DNA of 23,423 bases, from positions 1 through 23,423 of the IMG/VR virus record IMGVR_UViG_3300034073_001026, one strand, 5' to 3'. The notes under the pieces were generated by a model. That model had not been told where the DNA came from and made no database searches. It saw only the letters and a list, made by a program, of their open reading frames with translations. Below, piece after piece: positions 1 to 6,360 of the stretch. This DNA is from a virus. Both the position numbers and the translations under genes were made by a program. Within the stretch, counting starts at the first letter, position 1; each line of letters starts with the position of its first letter.

Positions 1-89
1 GTCACTCGAACCCGCGCCGCCTTCGTCAGCGCAGGCAGCGAGTAATCAGGGCCAACCGCTTTGCCCATAGGCTTCTTCGATGTCGGCAT
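1..89 (-). CDS. Truncated leftward gene, 5' end only
   Basis: The reverse strand has an ATG at 89 preceded by a strong ribosome binding site (GGAGGTG, five bases from the ATG). The frame stays open to the left edge of the window. The visible 29 or so residues begin MPTSKKPMGKAVGPDYSLPA and are rich in Lys, Ala and Pro, with no recognisable motif. It is the next leftward gene after the replication module but is separated from it by 452 bp, so it may have its own promoter. Function cannot be given. Confidence 0.7.
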   Translation of the reverse strand, partial: MPTSKKPMGKAVGPDYSLPALTKAARVRV

Positions 90-541
90 GCGTCACCTCC
101 TCGTCGAAATATAGGGGAAGGCAGGTCTACTGGGAAGGAAGAAGTGCGGGAGAGCGAGGAAGACACTCTGTCAAAGGGGTATTTACGCTCCTAGAGGCGC
201 ACGGTCGATCGGCGGGGGGTGGGGGGTCGGCGGCCCCGAAAACGGGCGGGTCGGCCCGCGGATCGCCGATAAGCCGCATTATGTTAAATCGGGGGTCAAT
301 GATTTCAACGGGTTAGCAGCCATGCGGTTATCGCATGCGAAAAAGGTAACAGGATACCCCATGCTGCACCCGCATCCATGCAGCCGACGCATGCCGACCG
401 AGGCTGCCTCGCGCGGGAGCAGGTTGCGACAGTGCCTCTGGTATACACACTCTCACACCCTCTCAGCGCCCCGCTGACAGGCATCTTGCCCGCCCGCCAC
501 CTTGCCTGCACCCATGCCGACATGCCCGTTCTCCGGCGCTC
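90..541. other. Non-coding, GC-rich structured intergenic region
   Basis: This 452-bp stretch has no convincing gene; open frames here have unnatural composition (many Cys, Trp, Ser and Arg). It lies upstream of the truncated gene at 1-89 and downstream of the gene at 542-1159. It holds a G-rich block (G runs at 214-219, 221-226, 244-246 and 248-250). It also has nested inverted repeats: ATCGGCG 208-214 with CGCCGAT 264-270, and GCGGG 246-250 with CCCGC 255-259. A small hairpin pairs CATGCG (321-326) with CGCATG (332-337). No hairpin is followed by a clear T tract. It probably carries the promoter and a structured leader for the leftward gene, but nothing is certain. Confidence 0.5.
108..136 (-). 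promoter_or_regulatory. Possible leftward promoter before the truncated gene
   Basis: On the reverse strand TTCCCA (131-136) and TATATT (108-113) are separated by exactly 17 bases and resemble -35 and -10 boxes (4 of 6 and 5 of 6 matches). Transcription would start about 12 bases before the ribosome binding site of the gene at 1-89. An alternative pair, TTGAAA (303-308) and CATAAT (278-283), has a 19-base spacer. The host consensus is unknown. Confidence 0.3.
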
Positions 542-1159
542 TCATCGGCTCTCAGTGCCGAATGCCTTCTCGAGGTCATCATCGATCTGCTCGCTGGCTG
601 TCTTCGTGACGCCGACGATCTCTGCCCCCGCCCACAGATCCTTGACCGCGTCGACCACCGTGTTCTGCATCTGCCTAAGTGCGACGGCCACCTCGCGGGT
701 TGTGTAGATCCGCCGCCCCGGCCGCAGCCTGCTGGCCTGCTCGTGGAGTGCTGCGTGCCTGATGATGCAGAAGCTGCCCTCGTCGTCCACGCAGTCCCAG
801 ATGTCCGGCGGCAGGATGTTGGCCGGGTCTGCCGCTGCTTCAGCATCCATCGCGGCCAACCCACGCAGGCAGACGATGACCCAGGCTTTGACCTTCTCTG
901 CATCCTGCTCGCCGACGGCATCATGCAGGCCGGCGCATGCCTTCGCCCACCGTGCTGCCATCTCGACCGAGATCAATTGCGGCAGGCGATCATATCCATA
1001 TTTGCCGTCGAGCCTTTCCAATTCCCTTTGCAGCGGTGCCAATATCAAATCGCATTCAATCTCTTTGGCCGTCGCTGCCCTGTGCAGGATGCGATCATGC
1101 TTGCGCTGGAACTCAGGCGGCCGCCGTGTCCTGTCCTTCTGCCGATCTGCCACACTCAT
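542..1159 (-). CDS. Hypothetical phage protein in replication module
   Basis: This 205-residue protein is not recognised. It is charged and largely helical by composition: a basic N-terminus (about residues 1-35), a central part with Trp-containing helices, and a C-terminal segment ending in an acidic helix (EQIDDDLEKAF). An in-frame GTG at 1165 is possible, but ATG at 1159 has AGGTG five bases upstream and is preferred. It is the gene after the primase-helicase in the leftward series, separated from it by the iteron-rich region 1161-1322, so a replication or packaging accessory role is conceivable. That is position-based guessing only. Confidence 0.75.
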   Translation of the reverse strand: MSVADRQKDRTRRPPEFQRKHDRILHRAATAKEIECDLILAPLQRELERLDGKYGYDRLPQLISVEMAARWAKACAGLHDAVGEQDAEKVKAWVIVCLRGLAAMDAEAAADPANILPPDIWDCVDDEGSFCIIRHAALHEQASRLRPGRRIYTTREVAVALRQMQNTVVDAVKDLWAGAEIVGVTKTASEQIDDDLEKAFGTESR

Positions 1160-1160
1160 C

Positions 1161-1322
1161 TCCACACCTCACCTCACACTCAGCCCCATCGCCCGTGGAA
1201 GCAATCCTCACCACACCACCACCTGCCCCCTAAAGGGGGGGCAGTGGTGTGGATGGTATGGTGAGGCTTTCAGCTTCCACACCTTCCACACCGATCCACA
1301 CCACACCAACACAAGGTGTGGA
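1161..1322. repeat. Cluster of TCCACACC iterons, candidate origin or control region
   Basis: The octamer TCCACACC occurs at 1161-1168, 1276-1283, 1285-1292 and 1295-1302, and its reverse complement at 1246-1253 and 1315-1322. That is six perfect copies in 162 bp, three of them in tandem at 9-10 bp spacing, roughly one helical turn. The copy at 1295 reads ATCCACA in context and matches seven of nine bases of the DnaA box TTATCCACA. The cluster lies directly after the primase-helicase stop codon. This fits an iteron-type origin or a repeated protein-binding site; no AT-rich unwinding element is obvious. Confidence 0.5.
1206..1266. other. Large imperfect hairpin downstream of primase-helicase
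   Basis: The arms CCTCACCACACCA (1206-1218) and TGGTATGGTGAGG (1254-1266) pair with one mismatch. The inner arms CTGCCCCC (1223-1230) and GGGGGCAG (1237-1244) pair perfectly around a short loop. No T tract follows on either strand, so it is not a classical intrinsic terminator. It may be an RNA-stabilising or RNA-processing structure, or part of an origin with the surrounding iterons. Confidence 0.55.
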
Positions 1323-1338
1323 ACAGCCAGCCCCTGCC

Positions 1339-3690
1339 TCACGAGATCTCCTCGAGCCTGACGCGCTCGCCGGCCACGACGACAGGGATCTCTCTGCCTG
1401 TCCTCGGATCGTGGATCTTTTCGACGGCAAGCACGCCGGTCTTTTTCCATTCCCGCAGAATGGAATTGACCCTGCCTTTTACCTTCTTGTCGCTGATGTC
1501 CCAATCAAGCCATTCAGCTAGCTTAATTCCGATCCAATCGCCTGATTGCGAATTGTCCCTGAGCGGCTTACCTGCTTCCACGGCGGCGGCGGCGATGTCC
1601 TGCATCTTGCGTGCGTCGGCGGCCTTCACCCCGTCGAATGCGTTTGGCATCTCGAACGGAACGCAGACGCCGATCCACTCGCCGTTGTCGATCTCGACGG
1701 AGATCATGCGACGGTAGACGGCTGCGTGGGCCGGCGGCGCGAGGTTTGCTTTGCCGTCGTCCACGCGGAAGATGCTGCGTGCGTCGGCCTCGTCGACACC
1801 GAGCTTGAGGGCGTCGTCCTCGGCTACACGATTGACGACGCGGGCCGCGCGGGCTGCGCCGATGAGTGCGCCGGCTCCTCTGATGCTGTCCACGCTGGCG
1901 TCATCGCCGTTGCCTTTGCGGACATGGTGAACGAGCATGACGGAGCAGTCGCCATCGCGTGCGAGCTTTCGCAGCATGGCGACGACGGCCTGCACGGCTC
2001 CGTTGGAGTTCTCGTTGACGAGGTGAACGCTGACGAAAGGGTCGAAGATGACGACGCCGATGTCGTGCTTCTTCACGCGCTGGATCATGGCGTCGAGCAT
2101 GGCGTCATTCTTCAGCAGCCCGTCGCGGTTCTCGGCGGCGAGGGTCAGCTCGAAGGTGTCTTCGCCGTCCATGAAGAGCTTGCCGGCTATGTCTGCGGGC
2201 TTGATGCCGTAATGCTTCATGGCGGCGATCGTGCGCATTTGCATCTCGGCTATCGGATCTTCGAGGTTCACGAGCCAGACGTTGGCCTGCTCTTTGACCT
2301 TGGTGCCGAGCAGCTCGCGGCCTGTTGCGATGGCGAGTGCTTCGACGGTGACGAGGCATGTCTTCCCGATGCCGCCTGCGGATGCGAGGACGCTGACGTA
2401 GTGCCGGATGTAGTCGAAGCCGTAGACCCAGCGTCGGCGGGGGATGCTGGCTGCGTCGAAGCGGGTGAAGGGCGTCGGCCATGCGTCGGGATCGGGCGGC
2501 GGGTCGGCGGCCGGGATGTCGTCGGGGATGTCGTCGGGCGTGTCGAAGGCGTCCTCGTCGGCAGCCTCTGGCGCTGCCGGAGCGGCGGCATCTTCCTCGA
2601 CGGGTGCCGACACCGTGTCGAAATCGTCGAGGCTGTCAGCGGGCTGCGCAGGGGCTGGCAGGAGGGTTTGCGCGCGCAGCTCGGCCCCATATGCGCGGAC
2701 GGCTGCCCTCATGTCGCCGCCGTGTTCGAAGAAGCAGAAGAGGTCGAAGGCGTCACCCCAGGTGAAAGAGTGCGGGCCGATCGTCTTCGCCCTGCCCAGC
2801 CCGTTGGCTGCGTCGGTCGAAGAGAGGCTGACCCAGTGGCTGCCGTAGTCACGGGTGGCGAAGGAGGCCGACGTTTGCAGCGGCGATCGATAGTGTGAGG
2901 AGGATCCGCGCCGGGTGTATCCGTACTTGTCGAGCAAGTCGGCGATGGTGTGGCGGGAGTTGAACTCGTCGACCGGGTCTGCTTCCTGCGGGCGCTCGAG
3001 GCGACGGGCTGCCCGCTCTCGTTCACGGGCCTGCCGATCGGCGGCTGCCTGCGCGATGGCCTCCTGCTCGCGCTGTTGGCGGGCGTGCATCTCCATCTCG
3101 ATGCGGCTGCCTTCGAGGTCGAAGGTTCGATCCCTGACGACCATCGTGTCGTAGTAGACGGGCGCGCCGCTGGGCTTGCGGCGGTCTGGCGGGATGTTGG
3201 GCAGATAGATGGGCTGCCCGCAGCGTGCCAGCGCGGGGTCGCATTGGATGCCGCGCTTTGCCATGAGGTCGAAGAGTGTGGCCTGGGTGTCCTCGTATTC
3301 CGCGCCTGTCAGGATCTGCTTGATCGGGATGAGGACGCGCCATTTCTGCTCGTTCTTGCTGGCGCTGGATGACGAGTAGACGATGACGGCGCAGCGGCCT
3401 GTAATCTCGTGGACGGCATCGACGACGGCCGGCTTGTCATGGTTGCCTGTGTCGATGTCGAGGGCGAGCATGCGGTATTGACCGCGTTGGCGCTGGGCCT
3501 CGTGCGATCTGCCGTCGTGCTGTCTGTAGGTAGACGGGATGATGAAATCCGACTCGAGCTTCTCGACGGCGGTCGGCGCGCGCACGCGGTTGATGATGCC
3601 GAAGAAATCGATGCCGTCGTATTCCGCGCCGGGCTGCTCGATGAGTGTGTTGTAGGCCCCGTGGGCCAGCAGAAACATGGGCTTTTGCAT
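1339..3690 (-). CDS. Bifunctional DNA primase / RepA-type helicase
   Basis: The 783-residue protein probably unwinds and primes phage DNA in the cytoplasm. Numbering counts from a GTG one codon upstream of the chosen ATG. Residues 1-200 look like a phage primase/polymerase N-terminus (LALDIDTGNHD at 76-86, then VIVYSSSSASKNEQKWRVL). Residues 245-340 resemble the degenerate DNA-binding module of phage primases (GDAFDLFCFFEHGGD). Residues 345-405 are an acidic Ala/Pro linker. Residues 425-660 form a RepA-like AAA ATPase with Walker A ASAGGIGKT (437-445), Walker B VVIFD (547-551) and the VMLVHHVRKG motif (585-594). Residues 700-784 look like a winged helix. The start has no strong ribosome binding site and may be coupled to a tiny upstream frame. 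Confidence 0.88.
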   Translation of the reverse strand: MQKPMFLLAHGAYNTLIEQPGAEYDGIDFFGIINRVRAPTAVEKLESDFIIPSTYRQHDGRSHEAQRQRGQYRMLALDIDTGNHDKPAVVDAVHEITGRCAVIVYSSSSASKNEQKWRVLIPIKQILTGAEYEDTQATLFDLMAKRGIQCDPALARCGQPIYLPNIPPDRRKPSGAPVYYDTMVVRDRTFDLEGSRIEMEMHARQQREQEAIAQAAADRQARERERAARRLERPQEADPVDEFNSRHTIADLLDKYGYTRRGSSSHYRSPLQTSASFATRDYGSHWVSLSSTDAANGLGRAKTIGPHSFTWGDAFDLFCFFEHGGDMRAAVRAYGAELRAQTLLPAPAQPADSLDDFDTVSAPVEEDAAAPAAPEAADEDAFDTPDDIPDDIPAADPPPDPDAWPTPFTRFDAASIPRRRWVYGFDYIRHYVSVLASAGGIGKTCLVTVEALAIATGRELLGTKVKEQANVWLVNLEDPIAEMQMRTIAAMKHYGIKPADIAGKLFMDGEDTFELTLAAENRDGLLKNDAMLDAMIQRVKKHDIGVVIFDPFVSVHLVNENSNGAVQAVVAMLRKLARDGDCSVMLVHHVRKGNGDDASVDSIRGAGALIGAARAARVVNRVAEDDALKLGVDEADARSIFRVDDGKANLAPPAHAAVYRRMISVEIDNGEWIGVCVPFEMPNAFDGVKAADARKMQDIAAAAVEAGKPLRDNSQSGDWIGIKLAEWLDWDISDKKVKGRVNSILREWKKTGVLAVEKIHDPRTGREIPVVVAGERVRLEEIS

Positions 3691-3746
3691 CACGCCGGCC
3701 TATGTGTAGTGTTGCCAGCGCGTGCCGCATACTCTATCTTGTGCAT
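3690..3746 (-). CDS. Possible 18-residue leader peptide before primase
   Basis: A short reverse-strand frame (MHKIEYAARAGNTTHRPA) has GGGAGAG upstream of its ATG. Its TGA overlaps the primase ATG (TGATG). Because the primase lacks a good ribosome binding site, this frame could couple its translation. A second tiny frame (3700-3768, 22 codons, GAGGT seven bases upstream) competes for the same stretch. Both could be chance. Confidence 0.25.
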   Translation of the reverse strand: MHKIEYAARAGNTTHRPA

Positions 3747-3785
3747 CGCGGATCTCTCCCATCTGCATTGTCGTACCTCGAACTT

Positions 3786-3826
3786 GACCCCGGCCGCGAC
3801 CTCCCCGCGACCGGGGTCTCTTTTTT
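3786..3826 (+). terminator. Rho-independent terminator pointing rightward
   Basis: GACCCCGG (3786-3793) and CGCG (3795-3798) pair with CGCG (3806-3809) and CCGGGGTC (3811-3818), with one C/A mismatch and a seven-base loop. TCTTTTTT follows at 3819-3826. The T tract exists only on the plus strand, yet the genes on both sides are leftward. It would stop antisense transcription, or act as a stabilising 3' hairpin for leftward mRNA just after the SSB stop codon. Confidence 0.75.
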
Positions 3827-4485
3827 CAGAAGGGGATGTCGTCCCCCAGCACGTCTTTGATGGGCTTGGCAGGCTCTTGCACGCGGGGCGCAGGGGCTGG
3901 CGCGGCGGCCGGCCCGAAGTCGTCGAGGCTGCCAGACGGGCTGCCGTCGCTGTCGAAATCGTCCAGCCCGCCGTCGCCGTAGATCGGCTGCGTCACCTGC
4001 ACGGTGTCGAGGATCATGCTGATGCCGCCCTTGCCGTCGGGGTCGACGGCCGGGAAGGCCCATGCCCGAATGCTGCCGACCGAGCCTGACCAGATGGCGA
4101 GATCCGCCAGCGGTGCCTTCGATGCGTCGATCACCTTCGGCGCGGTGTTGGCGGTGCCGTCGCCTTTGGTCCCCGTGCGCTTGGCCGTGAACGTGACGCT
4201 CTGCCCGTCCTCGGCCTTCTTCATGCCGAAGATCTTGCTGAACGCGGGCAGCTTCGGGTTCCGGCCGCGGCATCCTTCGTAGTGCTGCTTGAGCTGGCCG
4301 TGCAGTGCGCGTGCGTCTTCGGTCGGCATGGACCATGCGACAGACCATGCAGCGCCCTGCGCCGTGGGCTGGCACGGCTCGCTGGCCTGCTTGCCGGTGT
4401 TGAACCGGTATGTCTTGTCGAGCTTGGGGTAAACGAGCTTCACCCCTTTCACGAGTACTTTGAAGAAGTCATCGTTGTTCGCCAT
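3826..4485 (-). CDS. Single-stranded DNA-binding protein with SSB-type tail
   Basis: The 219-residue protein should coat single-stranded DNA during phage replication and recombination. Residues 8-170 look like the OB-fold single-stranded DNA-binding proteins of phages (T7 gp2.5-like architecture). Residues 171-205 are an acidic and Ala/Pro-rich linker with two LDDF motifs. The last residues, GDDIPF (214-219), match the C-terminal tip of bacterial SSB that docks repair and replication proteins. The ribosome binding site AAGGAGAG is part of a 28-bp repeat also found before the next upstream gene. It lies between the alpha-CTD and primase genes. The family assignment rests on fold-level resemblance and the tail. 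Confidence 0.85.
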   Translation of the reverse strand: MANNDDFFKVLVKGVKLVYPKLDKTYRFNTGKQASEPCQPTAQGAAWSVAWSMPTEDARALHGQLKQHYEGCRGRNPKLPAFSKIFGMKKAEDGQSVTFTAKRTGTKGDGTANTAPKVIDASKAPLADLAIWSGSVGSIRAWAFPAVDPDGKGGISMILDTVQVTQPIYGDGGLDDFDSDGSPSGSLDDFGPAAAPAPAPRVQEPAKPIKDVLGDDIPF

Positions 4486-4506
4486 AGATCTCTCCTTTGC
4501 TGGCGG
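4479..4506. repeat. 28-bp direct repeat, copy 1 (translation start of SSB)
   Basis: This is identical to 4766-4793. On the coding (reverse) strand it carries GGAGAG, six bases, the ATG and the first Ala codon. The two copies lie 287 bp apart. Confidence 0.9.
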
Positions 4507-4511
4507 GGTTG

Positions 4512-4772
4512 TCAGATGTGTTCCGGGTTGCTGGCCTGCGGCGGCCAGTCCTCGAGCTGCATGCCGAGGTGCAGGCCCATGTCGGCGAGTCTTTCCTTGA
4601 TCTGCATTAGGGATCTGTGCCCGAAATTTGGATGCAGCATCAGTTGCCTCTCAGTCTTTTGGACCAGATCGCCGATGTAAACGACGCCCTCGTTCTTCAG
4701 GCAGTTGGCAGCGCGGCATGGCAGATCAAGCTCGCTGGCCTTCTTCATCAGGGCTGGAATGTCGCTCGCCAT
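4512..4772 (-). CDS. Stand-alone RNA polymerase alpha subunit C-terminal domain
   Basis: The 86-residue protein is almost entirely an alpha-CTD, the helix-hairpin-helix module of RpoA that binds UP elements and activators. [20 protein letters not shown] (20-39) and [20 protein letters not shown] (48-67) align with the RpoA CTD of proteobacteria, ending in the typical [10 protein letters not shown] (69-78). Counterparts of the E. coli DNA-contact residues R265, N268 and C269 are R20, N23 and C24; G296 and S299 are G51 and S54, and K298 is a conservative Arg (R53). The RpoA N-terminal dimerisation domain is absent. It may bind phage promoters, compete with host alpha-CTD, or act as a helix-hairpin-helix factor in replication. 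Family identity is very likely; the role is unknown. Confidence 0.93.
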   Translation of the reverse strand: MASDIPALMKKASELDLPCRAANCLKNEGVVYIGDLVQKTERQLMLHPNFGHRSLMQIKERLADMGLHLGMQLEDWPPQASNPEHI

Positions 4773-4793
4773 AGATCTCTCCTTTGCTGGCGG
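4766..4793. repeat. 28-bp direct repeat, copy 2 (translation start of alpha-CTD gene)
   Basis: This is identical to 4479-4506. It covers the ribosome binding site, ATG and Ala codon of the alpha-CTD gene. It suggests duplication of a translation-start cassette when one of the two genes was inserted. Confidence 0.9.
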
Positions 4794-4796
4794 TCT

Positions 4797-5582
4797 TCAG
4801 AAATCTTCGGGGTCGTCGGCGGTCATCCAGCCGGGCTGGCTGATCATGTTGACCTCGGGCCATCCGGTTGTGTAGTCGCCTTTGGCCTGCGCGTCACGGA
4901 TCTTCAGCAGTGTCTGCGTGATGATCTGCTGGCAGGTGTCGAGGTAGTCGGCATCGATCTCGTGGATGCAGACTGCGTATGGAGCGTCCTTCTCGATCGC
5001 GAAGAAGAAGAACCTGTCGGCCTCGTGGCCGGCGTTCTGTAGCACGCGCATGTAGAAGGCGGCTTGGATCGCGTAGCCATACTGGTGGACATCGCGCGAG
5101 AACTGCCGCGGGCTGGCCGACGTGCAGGTCTTCAGATCGACGACGAGGGCGTCGGCCTCGATGTAGATGTCGGGCCGGCATTTGATCTCGACGCCCGTGA
5201 TCCGATCGGTGGCGAACACGCTGCCCTCGGTGATCCGCGGGCGATCCATCCATTCGGGTGCCTGCACGAGGGCGGCATGCGCGATGTTCTTCGCGAGATC
5301 GTATTCGCCCTGCGGCAGCAGGATGTAGCCGTCGAGGTCGGCGGCCAGCTTGGCATCCTTCCACGCGGTGCCACGGCGGTCGCCGGGTCCGCAGCGGACG
5401 AGATCCTTCTCCGGCTCGAGGACGAGGGCATGCACCGCCGACCCGAGGTCGAAGGCTGCCGACTCCTTGCGAGGGGCGAGCTGCCAGTGGCGCAGGGATT
5501 TCAGATAGACGGTCTTCACATCCGAGCTGCTGATCGCAGGGTGTGCGTGGTAGGCGTCGTTCGACAGGTCTGTGCGGATCAT
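4797..5582 (-). CDS. PD-(D/E)XK exonuclease, RecE/exonuclease VIII-like
   Basis: The 261-residue protein is a likely 5'-3' exonuclease that resects DNA ends for recombination. The N-terminal LSNDAYHAHPAISSSD and the GSAVHALVLEP segment (H51) are typical of the phage exonuclease VIII-like (DUF3799) family. Catalytic positions are visible at CRPD (D138) and VVDLKT (D149, K151), followed by QYGYAIQAAFYMRVL. The frame stays open far upstream (to 6029), but that part is the resolvase gene in another frame. The ATG at 5582 overlaps the resolvase stop as ATGA and has GGGGGAAGAG upstream. No RecT-like annealing protein is seen beside it, so the SSB may take that part. Confidence 0.87.
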   Translation of the reverse strand: MIRTDLSNDAYHAHPAISSSDVKTVYLKSLRHWQLAPRKESAAFDLGSAVHALVLEPEKDLVRCGPGDRRGTAWKDAKLAADLDGYILLPQGEYDLAKNIAHAALVQAPEWMDRPRITEGSVFATDRITGVEIKCRPDIYIEADALVVDLKTCTSASPRQFSRDVHQYGYAIQAAFYMRVLQNAGHEADRFFFFAIEKDAPYAVCIHEIDADYLDTCQQIITQTLLKIRDAQAKGDYTTGWPEVNMISQPGWMTADDPEDF

Positions 5583-6013
5583 CTCTTCCCCCATCCATAG
5601 AGTGCAATGAGTGCTGCCTCGGCTCGCCCATCGTGCTTGGCGAGTTTCCACTGGTCGGCATCGTCGGGCCACGTCATCGACGCGAGCTGCCTGCTGGCTG
5701 CCTTGTCGGCGGACAGGCGCAGGGCCTTCTTCCATGCCGACGGCTCGACGAATCGTGTCGGCACGCCGGCGAAGGCGAGGCAGGCTTGCAGGATGCCGAA
5801 GCCCTCGGCGATGGTGGCGACATGTCGCACCCCGATCTTCGGCGGGTAGAAGGGGCGCTCGACCCATGCGACGGACACCTTGCCGATCGCCGACAGCAGC
5901 TCGCGCCGGCCGTCGATTGTGTCTGGCATGTCGTAGGTGGTTACCTGCCATTCGGCCACGTCGAGAGCGGCGAAAGCGCCCTGTTTGCCGGGGTCTATGC
6001 CGAGTATCTTCAT
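5579..6013 (-). CDS. RuvC-like Holliday junction resolvase
   Basis: The 144-residue protein has the RNase H-fold pattern of RuvC-type resolvases: GIDPG at 5-9 (D7), VERP (E52), a Lys/Arg-rich middle (SADKAASRQLA) and HDGRAEAALIALYG at the C-terminus (D128, E132). It should cleave branched DNA made by replication and recombination, and could help debranch DNA before packaging. Its length is slightly short of bacterial RuvC but usual for phage forms. It overlaps both neighbours by ATGA, so it is translationally coupled between the HTH regulator and the exonuclease. Confidence 0.9.
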   Translation of the reverse strand: MKILGIDPGKQGAFAALDVAEWQVTTYDMPDTIDGRRELLSAIGKVSVAWVERPFYPPKIGVRHVATIAEGFGILQACLAFAGVPTRFVEPSAWKKALRLSADKAASRQLASMTWPDDADQWKLAKHDGRAEAALIALYGWGKR

Positions 6014-6186
6014 GCGGTCTGCCTCTCAACGTAAGCCGTCAGGGCGGCGAGATCCCGCTCGGTTGCTTCCTGCTTGTTCGCCATCAGCCGCCAGAGGCGG
6101 TCGTATTTCATCCCTGTCGCCTGGGCGACGGCCGTGAGCCGCCGGTCGCCGAGCCGTTCTCGCAGTGCTTGCATCGTGTAGAGCAT
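6010..6186 (-). CDS. Small Cro-like HTH regulator at the head of the replication operon
   Basis: The 58-residue protein carries a helix-turn-helix at about residues 17-36 (LTAVAQATGMKYDRLWRLMA) flanked by short helices, the size of phage Cro-like proteins. The ATG at 6186 has GGAGGG seven bases upstream; longer upstream frames lack a ribosome binding site. It is the first leftward gene after the divergent control region, with the early operon on the other side. It could therefore repress one or both promoters, with tandem TTGACTG as a possible operator. Its stop overlaps the resolvase ATG. Confidence 0.82.
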   Translation of the reverse strand: MLYTMQALRERLGDRRLTAVAQATGMKYDRLWRLMANKQEATERDLAALTAYVERQTA

Positions 6187-6279
6187 GGTTGGCCCTCCTT
6201 CGACGCGGACCCTAACCGCATGTCGCGCGGCTGGCAACAGGGCGCGTGAGATTATTTTCGCGGGATGTGTAATTGACTG

Positions 6280-6307
6280 TTGACTGTGTCGAGGGAGTGC
6301 TTATGCT
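6280..6307 (+). promoter_or_regulatory. Rightward early promoter with tandem TTGACTG
   Basis: TTGACT (6280-6285) and TATGCT (6302-6307) are spaced by 16 bases and match sigma70 -35 and -10 boxes at 5 of 6 and 4 of 6 positions. A second TTGACT lies exactly 7 bp upstream (6273-6278), giving a tandem TTGACTG that may be an operator. Transcription would start near 6314 and feed the early operon. The opposite strand has no comparably good promoter. Confidence 0.6.
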
Positions 6308-6320
6308 GTCTGACGGCAAC

Positions 6321-6336
6321 GGGGGCTTCGGCCCCC
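6321..6336 (+). promoter_or_regulatory. UUCG-capped hairpin in the early-operon leader
   Basis: GGGGGC (6321-6326), TTCG and GCCCCC (6331-6336) form a perfect six-pair GC stem with a cUUCGg tetraloop. It begins a few bases after the predicted transcription start and has no T tract after it. It most likely shields the 5' end of the early mRNA, or may be a protein-binding or attenuation element. Confidence 0.75.
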
Positions 6337-6360
6337 ACCATCCACCAAGGGAGAGACGAG

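Noticed and set aside
82-398. 13-bp inverted repeat GTCGGCATGCGTC (82-94) / GACGCATGCCGAC (386-398)
   Set aside because: One copy covers the start codon of the truncated gene; with only two copies 290 bp apart, chance in GC-rich DNA cannot be excluded.
305-523. 72-codon reverse frame in the left non-coding region
   Set aside because: Trp/Cys/Arg-rich composition, no ribosome binding site and no overlap with a neighbour.
1546-2898. 450-codon plus-strand frame opposite the primase-helicase
   Set aside because: It is antisense to a protein with clear Walker motifs; its composition (runs of Asp, Val and Gly) is what GC-rich coding DNA gives on the opposite strand.
3120-3136. GGTTCGATCCC resembling a tRNA T arm
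   Set aside because: It lies inside the primase gene and no acceptor, D or anticodon arms can be built around it.
5583-6029. N-terminal extension of the exonuclease frame up to 6029
   Set aside because: This part is Arg-rich and lies over the resolvase gene in another frame; the ATG at 5582 with an ATGA overlap is the natural start.
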